A stretch of DNA of 64,000 bases from an uncultured Pelagibacteraceae bacterium (GTDB taxonomy: Bacteria > Pseudomonadota > Alphaproteobacteria > Pelagibacterales > Pelagibacteraceae): NCBI GenBank assembly GCA_902590845.1, contig CACIYJ010000001.1, positions 1 to 64,000 on the forward strand, given 5' to 3'. Position numbers and translations under genes: made by a program. The notes under the pieces were generated by a model, which had not been told where the DNA came from, searched no databases, and was given only the letters and a program-made list of their open reading frames with translations. Below, in pieces: positions 26,010-35,513 of this stretch; position 1 is the first letter of the stretch, and the number at the start of each line of letters is the position of its first letter.

Positions 26010-27150
26010 ATTGATTATTTGCAGCTTTATAAATACTTAGGTCTTGGATTGTTCTTTTATTGTTAAAACTAAAAGTTCCAATTTTACCTTTAATTTTACC
26101 TTTGAAAGAAAAATCATTAACCGTATTGATTTTTCCATTTTTTTTCCAAGCATAATAAATTAAACCTATTGCATCATAAGCTAAAATAGTTATTTCACTT
26201 GGAAAATTATTAAATGTTTTGAAATAATTATCTTTATATTTTTTAAACTCTATATAATTGACTGAAGGGTAATACAAATTGCTCACCGTATTTTCATAAA
26301 AAATACTTTCATCAAACCACTGATTTACAGTTGTAAATAAAACTTTTTTTTGATCTACATCAGTAAAAACCAATGATGTTAAGACGCTTTTTAAACTATT
26401 TCCAAAATCAATTATAATTACGGAGTCAAAATTTACATCTCCTAGAGTATACTTTTGTTCTAACCTTTCTAGCTGACGTTTTGATTGTTCGTCCTCCTTA
26501 TCTTCAAACATTTTTTTTCTGTATTTTAGATTTTTTTTTCTTTGTGAATAATTTGTTAAAACTTCAATTTCTCCAGTTAAAATTTTTGGATCAGGGCTAT
26601 ATTTAAAGATTTTATAGTTTTTCAAATCTAATTTATTTAATTTATTTTCAATTAAATTTGCATATTGATTTTTAGGTATAAGAATTACAGTTTTATTTTT
26701 TTTTTGTTTTTTAATAAACTTCATTAGAGCTAGCATTTGAGACTCAAGACTTACTCCAATGCTTATTATATTGTTTTGAAATTCAGGGTTTATATTTGAA
26801 GGTGAAATAAATACCATGTCATTGAATTTTTTAACTTCATCAAAATCTTCATTGTTGATTGGTCCAATTACAATATTAGCTCCTTGAGATCGAATTTCCT
26901 GAACTGCTTGATTTAATTTTTTCTTATCATTGGAACCAGAGTCTCTTGGTATTATATGAACATTTTTATTATCAATTTCATCTAATGCTAACTGCAATGA
27001 ATATAGAAGAGAATCGCCAAGTTCCTTATATTCTCCGCTAAGAGGAGCCAACAAGCCAACTTTGAGAATATTATTGTTCTCATTACTTAGTACATTAGAA
27101 TTAAAAAAGATTAATATATAAGTTATTATTGCTATAAATTTATTTTTCAT
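25996..27150 (-). CDS. Penicillin-binding protein activator, LpoA-like (periplasmic binding fold)
   Basis: 384 aa. N-terminal signal segment (FIAIITYILIFFNSNVLS), then the type I periplasmic-binding fold: LKVGLLAPLSGEYKELGDSL, GANIVIGPINNEDF, VFISPSN, and DSVIIIDFGNSLKSVLTSL. This matches the C-terminal (LppC/YraM) domain of LpoA, activator of PBP1a, rather than an amino-acid transporter receptor, because no ABC permease is nearby and the gene is divergent from rsmI exactly as lpoA is in E. coli. No lipobox cysteine is obvious and the LpoA TPR domain is absent. Confidence 0.75.
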   Translation of the reverse strand: MKNKFIAIITYILIFFNSNVLSNENNNILKVGLLAPLSGEYKELGDSLLYSLQLALDEIDNKNVHIIPRDSGSNDKKKLNQAVQEIRSQGANIVIGPINNEDFDEVKKFNDMVFISPSNINPEFQNNIISIGVSLESQMLALMKFIKKQKKNKTVILIPKNQYANLIENKLNKLDLKNYKIFKYSPDPKILTGEIEVLTNYSQRKKNLKYRKKMFEDKEDEQSKRQLERLEQKYTLGDVNFDSVIIIDFGNSLKSVLTSLVFTDVDQKKVLFTTVNQWFDESIFYENTVSNLYYPSVNYIEFKKYKDNYFKTFNNFPSEITILAYDAIGLIYYAWKKNGKINTVNDFSFKGKIKGKIGTFSFNNKRTIQDLSIYKAANNQFIKF

Positions 27151-27153
27151 AAA

Positions 27154-27996
27154 ATGAAATTATCTATTAAAAGCTTATATATTGTTTCAACTCCCATTGG
27201 AAATCTTGATGATATAACTATAAGAGCAATAGAGGTATTAAAAAACTCTGACATAATTCTTTGTGAAGATACTAGACATTCTTTAAAGTTATTAAATCAT
27301 TTAAAAATTAAAAAAAAATTAATCTCTTATCACAAGTTCAACGAAAAAAAAGAACTTGAAAAAATTATAAAATATTTAAATGAAGGCAAAATTTTGTCTT
27401 TAATTTCTGATGCTGGGACTCCATCACTTTCAGACCCAGGTCGCCTACTAATTCAAACATGTATTCAAAAAAACATAAAGGTTGTTCCAATTCCAGGGGT
27501 ATCTTCTATTACAACTTCAATGAGTATTTCTGGCTTTAAAGACCAATTTCTTTTTTATGGTTTTTTGCCAAAAACCGAAAAAGAATTAGAAAAAATTTTA
27601 TCGTCTCTTTGTCAATTTAGTTTTTCCCAAGTATTTTTTATACCTTCTATTAAAATTAATTTTTATTTAAAAAAATTCAAAAAATTTTTTTCAGGTAGAA
27701 AATTATTAATTGCTAAAGAACTTACAAAATTGCATGAATCATTTTATAGAGAGGATGTTGATAAAATTAATATGTTTAAAACTTCAATTAAAGGTGAGTT
27801 AACTGTTGTAATATCAGAAAAAAATATTAAAGATAAATTTTTTGATGAAAATAAAATTATTAAAAAAGCAAAATTTTATTTAAAAAAATACAGCTTAAAA
27901 GATGTTGTTGAATTATTATTTGAGTCAGAAAAAATTAATAAAAAAAAGATTTATCAAATATGTTTAAATATAAAAAAAAATGAAAAAAATAACTAG
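27154..27996 (+). CDS. rsmI: 16S rRNA (cytidine1402-2'-O)-methyltransferase RsmI
   Basis: 280 aa. Tetrapyrrole-methylase fold: LYIVSTPIGNLDDITIRAIE, CEDTRHSLKLLNHL, SDAGTPSLSDPGRLLI and PIPGVSSITTSMSISG with FYGFLP. RsmI adds the 2'-O-methyl group to C1402 in the 16S decoding centre with RsmH. It is divergent from the LpoA-like gene with only 3 bp between starts and overlaps the BON gene by 17 bp. The C-terminus is lysine-rich. Confidence 0.97.
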   Translation: MKLSIKSLYIVSTPIGNLDDITIRAIEVLKNSDIILCEDTRHSLKLLNHLKIKKKLISYHKFNEKKELEKIIKYLNEGKILSLISDAGTPSLSDPGRLLIQTCIQKNIKVVPIPGVSSITTSMSISGFKDQFLFYGFLPKTEKELEKILSSLCQFSFSQVFFIPSIKINFYLKKFKKFFSGRKLLIAKELTKLHESFYREDVDKINMFKTSIKGELTVVISEKNIKDKFFDENKIIKKAKFYLKKYSLKDVVELLFESEKINKKKIYQICLNIKKNEKNN

Positions 27997-28558
27997 TTTA
28001 ATATTAATATTTTTTTTAGTTTCTTGTACTTCGATCGGAAGATTCGGGACGGGTGTTGATATAACATTTGATCCTAGGACTATTGGAATGCAAATTGATG
28101 ACACCATTATGCAAAAAAATTTAAATGCTAGACTTGCCTTAACAGATAAAAAATATTTTTTATCGATACAATCAGAAGTTATTGATGGAAGAATATTTTT
28201 ATCAGGAAAAGTAGGTGAACCAGAAGAGAAGATTAAAATAACAAAAATGGCATGGGAAACAAAGGGCGTCCGATCAGTAAAAAATGCAATTAGTATTAAG
28301 GGTCAGAGTAATTTTAAAGGCACCGCGAAAGACATCTTAATTACTAGTCAGTTAAGATCTTCTTTAATATTTAATAAAAAAACTAAAGCAAGGAATTATA
28401 CTTTAGAAACTATAAACAAAAATATTTATATTTTTGGTATAGCGATGAATGAGGAGGAAAAAAAAGAAGTTATTAATGAAGCCAATAAAATATATGATGT
28501 TGAAAATGTCATTCCATCTATATATTTAGTTTCTGAATTAAGTCGTAATAAACTTTAA
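27980..28558 (+). CDS. BON-domain outer-membrane lipoprotein (DolP/YraP-like)
   Basis: 192 aa. Lipoprotein signal MKKITSLILIFFLVSC with T-S after the cysteine. Two BON domains follow: first with DGRIFLSGKVGEPEEKIKI and GVRSVKNAIS, second with LITSQLRSSLIFNKK, NIYIFGIAMNEEEKKEVI and VENVIPSIYLVSE. E. coli DolP binds anionic phospholipids and supports outer-membrane integrity. Its position right after rsmI matches the yraL-yraN-diaA-yraP region of E. coli, with yraN and diaA missing here. Confidence 0.88.
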   Translation: MKKITSLILIFFLVSCTSIGRFGTGVDITFDPRTIGMQIDDTIMQKNLNARLALTDKKYFLSIQSEVIDGRIFLSGKVGEPEEKIKITKMAWETKGVRSVKNAISIKGQSNFKGTAKDILITSQLRSSLIFNKKTKARNYTLETINKNIYIFGIAMNEEEKKEVINEANKIYDVENVIPSIYLVSELSRNKL

Positions 28559-30837
28559 TTTGAATAGTCAATTACATCTGAAGAGTAAGCCGCTACAGAA
28601 GCTAGGTTTAAAATATCGGATGTGCTTGATCTTAAAGGAGCCACTTCAATTGGTAGACCAAGTCCAATTAAAAGAGGGCCAATTAATTTTGCTCCTCCAT
28701 ATTCTTTCATTAGTTTAGTTGAGATGGCTGCACTATGTAGCGCTGGCATGATCAAAATATTAGCCTTACCTACAATTTTGGAAAAAGGATAAATTTCTTG
28801 ATACAACGGGTTTAAAGCTACATCAGGTTGCATTTCTCCGTCAAAATCAAAATTTACTTTTTCTTTTTTTAATAATTCAATAGCATCTCTTACATGTTTT
28901 GTATTTTTTGATACCGGTTTGCCAAAAGTTGAATGAGAAAGAAATGCAACTTTAGGATCGAATCCAAATAGTCTGGCAACACGCACACAAGATTTAGAAA
29001 CGTTAACAAGTCTTTGTGCTGAAGGAAAATCTTTTACGTTTGTATCTGCTACTAGAATTGTTTTTCCTTTCGAGTTAATCATTGTCATGCCAAAAATTTC
29101 TTCACCAGGTCTTGAATCAACAACTTTTTTTAATTTTTCTATTGAAGCAGTATAATGTCTAATATTACCAGTAACCATTGCATCTGCATCTTTACATGCA
29201 ATCATCGAAGCGCCCCATGCAATACGATCATTTCTTACCAGACGATCAACATCTCTTTCTAGTTGACCTTCTCGCTGTAATTTTTTGTACAAATGTTTTA
29301 CGTATTTTTGTCTTTTTTCTTTATCAGTTGAATTTACTATTTCGATTTTATGATTTTCATCTAAACCAATTTTCTTTAATTGTTCCTTAATTCTTTTTTC
29401 AGTTCCAATTAATATAGGTGTGCCAAGTCTATTTTTTCCAAATTCGATGGCTGCCTTAAGCATATTTTCATCTTCACCTTCAGCAAAAATAACTCTTTTT
29501 GGATTTTTTCTCACTTTTGCATTGATACCTTGCATAATTGACATTGATGGGTCTAAACGATTTGTTAATTCATCTTTATAAACATCAAAGTCTTTAATTT
29601 TTTTTCTGGCTACTCCACTTTTCACAGCAGCTTCAGCTACCGCAGAAGGAATTACGCTTATTAACCTTGGATCAAATGTTGAGGGGATGATATAATTTTT
29701 TCCATATTTTGGTCTATCTCCACCATAAGCAGACACAACTTCGTCAGGAACATCTTCTCTAGCTAATAAGGCAATTGCTTTAGCCGCAGCAATTTTCATC
29801 TCTTCATTAATTTCTTTAGCCCTAACATCTAACGCTCCTCTAAAAATATATGGAAAACCAATTAAGTTGTTTACTTGATTAGGATAATCAGATCTTCCAG
29901 TTGCTACTATAGCATCTGATCTAACTTCATTTATAATTTCTGGTTTAATTTCAGGGTCAGGATTAGCGCAAGCAAATATTATTGGATTTTTTGCCATAGA
30001 CTTGATCATATTTTTAGAAACAACATCTTTAGTCGACAAACCTAAAAATACATCAGCATTTTTCATTGATTCTTCTAGGGTTCTTAATTTGGTATTTGAA
30101 GCAAAAGCTGACTTAAATTGGTCAATATTTTTTCTACCTTTATAAATTATTCCTTTGCTATCACACATGATGATATTTTCACTCTTAACGCCAGAACTTT
30201 TAAATAAATTTGTACAAGCTTGAGCAGATGCGCCTGCTCCGTTAACAACAATTTTTACATCTTTAATCTTCTTTTTTGAAATATCCAATGCATTAATCAA
30301 AGCAGCCGTCGTAATAATTGCGGTACCATGTTGGTCATCGTGAAAAATAGGTATGTCTAAAACTTCTTTGAGTTTTTGTTCTATAATAAAACAATCTGGA
30401 GCAGCAATATCTTCAAGATTTATACCACCAAATGTGCCGCTTATATTTTTAATTGTTTCAATTATAGAATCTGCGTTGTTGCTATTAATTTCAATATCAA
30501 TCGAATCTATGTCAGCAAATCTTTTAAATAGTACAGATTTTCCTTCCATCACGGGTTTTGATGCAAGAGAACCAAGGTTACCAAGCCCTAATATTGCTGA
30601 ACCGTTGCTAATAACAGCGACTAAATTTCCTTTACTAGTATAGTCATAAACAAGATCGGGGTTTTTAGCTATTTCCTTAACTGGAGCTGCAACACCCGGA
30701 GAGTATGCTAAAGATAAATCTCTTTTAGTTGTTAAGGGCTTTGAAGAGTTTATCTCAATTTTGCCTGACTTTCCTCTTATATGAAAATCAAGTGCCTCTT
30801 TATCCGAATAATGATCGATTTTGGATTTTTTTGTCAT
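28555..30837 (-). CDS. maeB: NADP-dependent malic enzyme with phosphotransacetylase-like domain
   Basis: 760 aa. Malic-enzyme half (about 1-425): YSPGVAAPVKEIAKNPDLVY, NGSAILGLGNLG, FHDDQHGTAIITTAALINAL and FACANPDPEI. The C-terminal half (about 440-760) is the phosphate acetyltransferase-like regulatory domain: RVIFAEGEDENMLKAAIE and YGGAKLIGPLLIGLGLPIEV. It decarboxylates malate to pyruvate with NADP+. In other MaeB proteins the PTA-like domain is catalytically inactive and mediates acetyl-CoA control. Stop overlaps the BON gene's stop by 4 bp, convergent. Confidence 0.96.
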   Translation of the reverse strand: MTKKSKIDHYSDKEALDFHIRGKSGKIEINSSKPLTTKRDLSLAYSPGVAAPVKEIAKNPDLVYDYTSKGNLVAVISNGSAILGLGNLGSLASKPVMEGKSVLFKRFADIDSIDIEINSNNADSIIETIKNISGTFGGINLEDIAAPDCFIIEQKLKEVLDIPIFHDDQHGTAIITTAALINALDISKKKIKDVKIVVNGAGASAQACTNLFKSSGVKSENIIMCDSKGIIYKGRKNIDQFKSAFASNTKLRTLEESMKNADVFLGLSTKDVVSKNMIKSMAKNPIIFACANPDPEIKPEIINEVRSDAIVATGRSDYPNQVNNLIGFPYIFRGALDVRAKEINEEMKIAAAKAIALLAREDVPDEVVSAYGGDRPKYGKNYIIPSTFDPRLISVIPSAVAEAAVKSGVARKKIKDFDVYKDELTNRLDPSMSIMQGINAKVRKNPKRVIFAEGEDENMLKAAIEFGKNRLGTPILIGTEKRIKEQLKKIGLDENHKIEIVNSTDKEKRQKYVKHLYKKLQREGQLERDVDRLVRNDRIAWGASMIACKDADAMVTGNIRHYTASIEKLKKVVDSRPGEEIFGMTMINSKGKTILVADTNVKDFPSAQRLVNVSKSCVRVARLFGFDPKVAFLSHSTFGKPVSKNTKHVRDAIELLKKEKVNFDFDGEMQPDVALNPLYQEIYPFSKIVGKANILIMPALHSAAISTKLMKEYGGAKLIGPLLIGLGLPIEVAPLRSSTSDILNLASVAAYSSDVIDYSN

Positions 30838-30913
30838 TTAAATTATGAGTATGTAATATAACTAATAATATTGCATTATTTATTTATTATTTGTGGCTTA
30901 ATTTAGAATTTAT

Positions 30914-32440
30914 ATGAACTTGTTATCATCAACATATGTTTTTAGTTTTTTTACCTTATTAAGTAGAATTTTAGGCTATTTCAGAGATATATTAATTGCA
31001 ATATTTTTAGGAGCATCAATCTTTGCTGATGCATTTTTTGTTGCCTTTAGACTCCCAAATACATTTAGACGTTTATTTGCAGAAGGGACATTCAATGCTG
31101 CATTTATACCTAGTTATATTTCTGAAAAAACTAAAAATCAAAAGAGAGGAAAAAAATTTGCCGATGAGGTTTTAAGCATATTAATTTTAATACTTTTTTT
31201 TATAATTTTGCTTGTTGAGATATTTACACCTTATTTAGTTTATTTAATCGCACCTGGTTTTTTAGATAATAGTGAAAAATTTGATCTTGCAGTGGAATTT
31301 ACAAGAATAACATTTCCTTTCTTATTGTTTGTAAGTGTTTCATCTTTTTTTTCAGGAATTTTAAATTCTAATAATAGATTTGCCGCCGCCGCCGCTGCAC
31401 CGATAATATTAAATATTGTTTTAATATTAAGTCTATTAATTTCTTATTTTTTTAATTTAGATTTTGCTAAACAATTATCATACGGAGTTACTTTGGCTGG
31501 GATAATTCAATTGTTATTTTTAATATTTTTTACAAAAAAATATTACAAACCATCTATTGAATTTAAAACTAGATTGAGTAGTAAAGTAAAATTCTTTTTT
31601 AAGAAACTTTTACCAAGCATTTTATCTTCTGGAGTTACACAGATAAATATTTTAGTTGGTACAATTATAGCTTCTTTCGAAGCAAGCGCAGTATCCTATT
31701 TATATTATGCAGATCGTATTTATCAGATTAATTTAGCTATAGCAGGTATAGCAGTAGGAACTGTTTCTTTGCCAGTTTTATCAAAAGCTTTTAAACAGAA
31801 AAATATTTTAAAGATTTCTAACATCCAGAGCAGATCAATAGAACTTTCACTTTTATTATCAATACCAGCAAGCTTGGGTTTAATTTTAGCTTCAAAAGAA
31901 ATTGTAAATGCATTATTTGGATATGGTTCTTTTACTATTGAAAATATTAATATGACTGCTTCTGCCTTGAAATATTTTGGTTATGGCATTCCTGCATTTG
32001 CTCTTATTAAAATTTTATCAAATTTCTTTTTTGCTAGAAATAATACAAAGACGCCATTTTATATTTCTACTTTTATTGTTTTGTTAAATGTTTTGATAAG
32101 CATTACCTTTTTTAATAAAGTTGGTTTCATTATAATTCCTATTGCTACCTCAATTTCTACATGGATTGGTGTGATGGTTTATATATATCTACTTAATGAT
32201 AAGAACTTTTTATTACTAAAAAATTATTTACCCAAAAATATTTTAAAAATAATTTTAAGTACGGTTTTTATGTCTTTTCTTTTAATGTTTGCATTAGATT
32301 ATTATGCAGATTATTTAGACTATAATTATAAATATAAATCAGTTTATTTACTGATAATTGTTGGTTTTGTTGGTAGTGTTTATTTGATATCGTGTTATTT
32401 AACTGGAATATTGAAAACAAAAAATTTTAAAACAAATTAA
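30914..32440 (+). CDS. murJ: Lipid II flippase MurJ
   Basis: 508 aa, about 14 membrane helices. Family signatures: TLLSRILGYFRDILIAIFLG at the N-terminus (Arg and Gly conserved), FFVAFRLPNTFRRLFAEGTF then NAAFIP, and ASAVSYLYYADRIYQ. MurJ moves lipid-linked peptidoglycan precursor to the periplasmic face of the inner membrane. The 76-bp upstream gap shares the promoter space with divergent maeB. trpS follows after 1 bp. Confidence 0.97.
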   Translation: MNLLSSTYVFSFFTLLSRILGYFRDILIAIFLGASIFADAFFVAFRLPNTFRRLFAEGTFNAAFIPSYISEKTKNQKRGKKFADEVLSILILILFFIILLVEIFTPYLVYLIAPGFLDNSEKFDLAVEFTRITFPFLLFVSVSSFFSGILNSNNRFAAAAAAPIILNIVLILSLLISYFFNLDFAKQLSYGVTLAGIIQLLFLIFFTKKYYKPSIEFKTRLSSKVKFFFKKLLPSILSSGVTQINILVGTIIASFEASAVSYLYYADRIYQINLAIAGIAVGTVSLPVLSKAFKQKNILKISNIQSRSIELSLLLSIPASLGLILASKEIVNALFGYGSFTIENINMTASALKYFGYGIPAFALIKILSNFFFARNNTKTPFYISTFIVLLNVLISITFFNKVGFIIIPIATSISTWIGVMVYIYLLNDKNFLLLKNYLPKNILKIILSTVFMSFLLMFALDYYADYLDYNYKYKSVYLLIIVGFVGSVYLISCYLTGILKTKNFKTN

Positions 32441-32441
32441 G

Positions 32442-33446
32442 ATGAGTGATAAAAAATTAGTATTTTCTGGCGTTCAACCCACAGGCAACTTGCATCTAGG
32501 GAATTATCTTGGGGCATTAAAGAATTTTGTATCATTACAAAAAGAAATGTATTGCATTTATTGTGTTGTTGACCTACATGCAATAACTACTTTCCAAAAT
32601 CCAAATGAATTAAAGAATAATATTTTAGAAACTACAGCAAGTTTTTTAGCAACAGGACTTGACCCAAACAAAAGTATAATTTTTAATCAATCTTCAGTTT
32701 CTGCTCACTCTGAATTAGCTTGGATTTTTAACTGTGTATCAAGAATCGGTTGGTTAAATAGAATGACTCAATTTAAAGATAAGGCTGGATCAGATAAAGA
32801 AAAAGCTAGTGTTGGGCTTTATATCTACCCAAATTTAATGGCTGCTGATATTTTATTATATAAAGCCACTCATGTTCCTGTTGGAGCTGATCAAAAACAA
32901 CATTTAGAATTGTCACGAGATATTGCACAAAAATTTAACAAAGATTTTAATTGCAAAGATTTTTTTCCTTTACCCGAACCTCTTATTCTTAAAAATATTT
33001 CTAGAGTAATGAGTTTGAGAGACGGAACAAAAAAAATGAGCAAATCTGAAGAGTCTGACTATTCAAGGATTAATCTTAAAGATAGTCCAGATGAAATTGT
33101 AAAGAAAATTAAAAAAGCTAAATCAGATTCAGAATCTATTCCTGATAATTTAAAATCCTTAGAAAAAAAGCCTGAGGCACTAAATCTTTTAAATATATAT
33201 TCAGAGATATCTAAAATTAATCTAGAGAAAGTTTTAAAAGAAATGGCAGGAAAAGAATATTCTTACATAAAGGGCAAACTTGCAGATCTTTTAGTTAGTG
33301 AAATTTCTCCAGTTGGCAAAGAAATTATTAAATTAATGAATGATAAAGCATATTTGGTTAAGATATTGAAAAAAGGCACTGAAAAAGCGAGCATTAAAGC
33401 TGAGGAGAACCTTAAGAATATACGTGATAAAGTTGGCTTGATATAA
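32442..33446 (+). CDS. trpS: Tryptophanyl-tRNA synthetase
   Basis: 334 aa, standard bacterial length. Class I motifs: GVQPTGNLHLGNYLGALKNF (HIGH as HLGN) and TKKMSKSEESD (KMSKS). The substrate region VDLHAITTFQNP and PVGADQKQHLELSRDIA is typical for TrpS. Preceded by murJ (1 bp) and followed by the NifU-like gene (14 bp), as in several alphaproteobacteria. Confidence 0.97.
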   Translation: MSDKKLVFSGVQPTGNLHLGNYLGALKNFVSLQKEMYCIYCVVDLHAITTFQNPNELKNNILETTASFLATGLDPNKSIIFNQSSVSAHSELAWIFNCVSRIGWLNRMTQFKDKAGSDKEKASVGLYIYPNLMAADILLYKATHVPVGADQKQHLELSRDIAQKFNKDFNCKDFFPLPEPLILKNISRVMSLRDGTKKMSKSEESDYSRINLKDSPDEIVKKIKKAKSDSESIPDNLKSLEKKPEALNLLNIYSEISKINLEKVLKEMAGKEYSYIKGKLADLLVSEISPVGKEIIKLMNDKAYLVKILKKGTEKASIKAEENLKNIRDKVGLI

Positions 33447-33460
33447 TATACAATATTTGA

Positions 33461-34009
33461 ATGATCCAAACAGAACCAACACCAAATCCAGAGTCTTTAA
33501 AGTTTTTGTCTGAAAATATAATTTCAGCAATTGGAACAGAAGAATTTCAAAAAAATGAAATTAATAAAGTAACCAATACTTTTATTAAAGAATTATTAGG
33601 TTTTAAAGGAGTAGAATTAGTTCTGCTTTCTAAGAATTTTTTATCAGTAAAAAAAACAAAAGATATTTCTTGGAATGAATTAAAACCAATAGTTATTTCA
33701 CATTTAAATCATTATTTTGAAAATAGTAAAGAGCCTATTTTAAAAGAAGAATTAAAAGATACAAAAACCAAAGATGATGGTGATGAAACGGTTAAAAAAA
33801 TAATGGATGTATTAGATACAAAAATTAGACCTGCTGTAGCAAGAGATGGGGGCGATATAAAGTTTAAATCTTTTAAAGAAGGAGTCGTTAAAGTTGAACT
33901 TCAAGGAAGCTGTTCGGGTTGCCCAAGCTCTTTAATGACTTTGAAGCAAGGTGTTCAAAATCTTTTGAAACATTACGTTAAAGAGGTCAATTCAGTAGAA
34001 ACAGATTAA
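33461..34009 (+). CDS. NifU/NfuA-type Fe-S scaffold protein
   Basis: 182 aa. The N-terminal Nfu_N domain begins MIQTEPTPNPESLKFL. The C-terminal NifU domain has RPAVARDGGDIKFKSFKEG and the cluster-binding C-x-x-C in QGSCSGCPSSLMTLKQGVQN. Such proteins carry [4Fe-4S] clusters to target enzymes and are close to mitochondrial NFU1; likely clients in this window include MiaB and Nth. It lies directly after trpS and 1 bp before the Bax-like gene. Confidence 0.94.
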   Translation: MIQTEPTPNPESLKFLSENIISAIGTEEFQKNEINKVTNTFIKELLGFKGVELVLLSKNFLSVKKTKDISWNELKPIVISHLNHYFENSKEPILKEELKDTKTKDDGDETVKKIMDVLDTKIRPAVARDGGDIKFKSFKEGVVKVELQGSCSGCPSSLMTLKQGVQNLLKHYVKEVNSVETD

Positions 34010-34010
34010 T

Positions 34011-35510
34011 ATGAAAAAAAGATTAACTTACAGAGATCAACTATTAGAACTTGCTAAAATTTATAATGTGAGAGAAGTTCAAGAGTATATAAAAAGAAGA
34101 AAAAATCTAACTTCAGGTCAATTAGAATTAATTTTAAGAAAAAATAAGATTATCATTCCAAAAGATTTCAAGACCAATTTTTTTAAAGAAAATTTTTCTA
34201 AACCATTATCTAGAGTTTCAAAACGAATAGATGGTTTTAAAGAAGATAGTTCAAGAACAGCTAATAGAGTTTCAAGAAAAATAGTTTATTTTAAAGAAGA
34301 CAGCTCAAGAGCAGTTACTAGTTTTCTTTATAATTTATGGAAATCAACCGGTAGGGTCGGGCTTGGTTTTCTAAATATTTTTCCAAAACTTGGATCTACA
34401 GTTTATAATTTTTTTGGAAATGCTTTAACCGATTTATTTCATGGAATTTACAGTCAGCAGGTAAACAAAGGTAAGGCCGGCAAGGTTATAGTAGGTTTTT
34501 TTGTAATTATTGGTGCTATTACTATTATAGTTTCTGGTGTTACTACATTTAATGATTTAGAAAAATCTAGCGAAAAACAAATAGTTGAGAAAGAAGAAAA
34601 AATAAAAAAACCAGAAGTAAAAATTGAAAAAGAAATTAAAAAATCTACAACTGAACCTAAAGCTAAACCTAAACTTAAAGTTAAAAAAGAAATTAAAAAA
34701 AAGGAAAGAGTTAATGAATTAATTTTACCTGATTTAAATCTAAGAACAGAAACAGTTTTAAGTTTGTTTGAAGACGTAGAGTATGATTTAAATACAGTAA
34801 GGTTTGAGAAAACAGTAAAACCAATTTATTTTACTCAATTTCCTAAAGATTTAGATGAAATTCAAAACGTTCAATTAAAGAAAGAAACTTTTATTAAAAT
34901 TGTTCTTCCATTGATTGTTGCTGAGAATGAAAAGATATTGGATGACAGATTTAAATTAAAAAATATTGTTTCTAAGAAAATTACAACAGACCAAGAGAAA
35001 CAATGGTTACGACAAAAGTTTTTAGAATATAAAGTAAAAAAAAGTGACATTGAAGAATTAAAAATTAGAATGGATATAATTCCTGTATCTATTGCTCTGG
35101 CACAAGCGGCTAAAGAAAGTGGTTGGGGAACATCTCGTTTTGCTTTAGAGGGCAATGCTATATTTGGTCAGTGGACTTGGAATGGAAAAGGAATTGAACC
35201 ATTATTAAAAGATAAATCTAAAAACCATAAAATTTTAAGATTCCCAATTTTGAGAGCTTCTGTTAAGGCTTATAAAAATAATTTAAATACTCATAAAAGT
35301 TACATAAAATTTAGAGAAAAAAGAAAAAATTTAAGGAATAAAAATAAAAAAATTCATGGTTTAGAGCTAGCGAAAACACTGAGTAATTATGCTGAGACTG
35401 GAAGTGAATATACTAAAATTTTGGCGCAAATTATTGTTCAAAATAGATTAATGGATTTTGAACCAGTAAAGTTAGAAAATTCAGTTCAAAGACAAGAATT
35501 AAATTTATAA
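34011..35510 (+). CDS. Bax-like membrane-anchored N-acetylglucosaminidase
   Basis: 499 aa. The C-terminal region (about 330-490) is a glucosaminidase domain like E. coli Bax: IPVSIALAQAAKESGWGTSR with the catalytic Glu in K-E-S-G-W-G, NAIFGQWTW, and ELAKTLSNYAETGSEY. The first 155 residues are cytoplasmic, basic, and include an 18-residue tandem repeat (RVSKRIDGFKEDSSRTAN, then RVSRKIVYFKEDSSRAVT). One membrane helix follows (about 162-182, VIVGFFVIIGAITIIVSGV), then a Lys/Glu/Pro-rich linker. Predicted role is peptidoglycan glycan trimming. The long N-terminal extension is unusual for Bax. Confidence 0.82.
   Translation: MKKRLTYRDQLLELAKIYNVREVQEYIKRRKNLTSGQLELILRKNKIIIPKDFKTNFFKENFSKPLSRVSKRIDGFKEDSSRTANRVSRKIVYFKEDSSRAVTSFLYNLWKSTGRVGLGFLNIFPKLGSTVYNFFGNALTDLFHGIYSQQVNKGKAGKVIVGFFVIIGAITIIVSGVTTFNDLEKSSEKQIVEKEEKIKKPEVKIEKEIKKSTTEPKAKPKLKVKKEIKKKERVNELILPDLNLRTETVLSLFEDVEYDLNTVRFEKTVKPIYFTQFPKDLDEIQNVQLKKETFIKIVLPLIVAENEKILDDRFKLKNIVSKKITTDQEKQWLRQKFLEYKVKKSDIEELKIRMDIIPVSIALAQAAKESGWGTSRFALEGNAIFGQWTWNGKGIEPLLKDKSKNHKILRFPILRASVKAYKNNLNTHKSYIKFREKRKNLRNKNKKIHGLELAKTLSNYAETGSEYTKILAQIIVQNRLMDFEPVKLENSVQRQELNL
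34212..34319 (+). repeat. 54-bp tandem duplication within the Bax-like gene
   Basis: Two adjacent 54-bp units (34212-34265 and 34266-34319) begin AGAGTTTCAA and share most positions, encoding 18-residue units RVSKRIDGFKEDSSRTAN and RVSRKIVYFKEDSSRAVT. A weaker earlier match (SKPLS) precedes the first unit. The divergence shows it is not a recent copy. Confidence 0.75.
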
Positions 35511-35513
35511 AGA

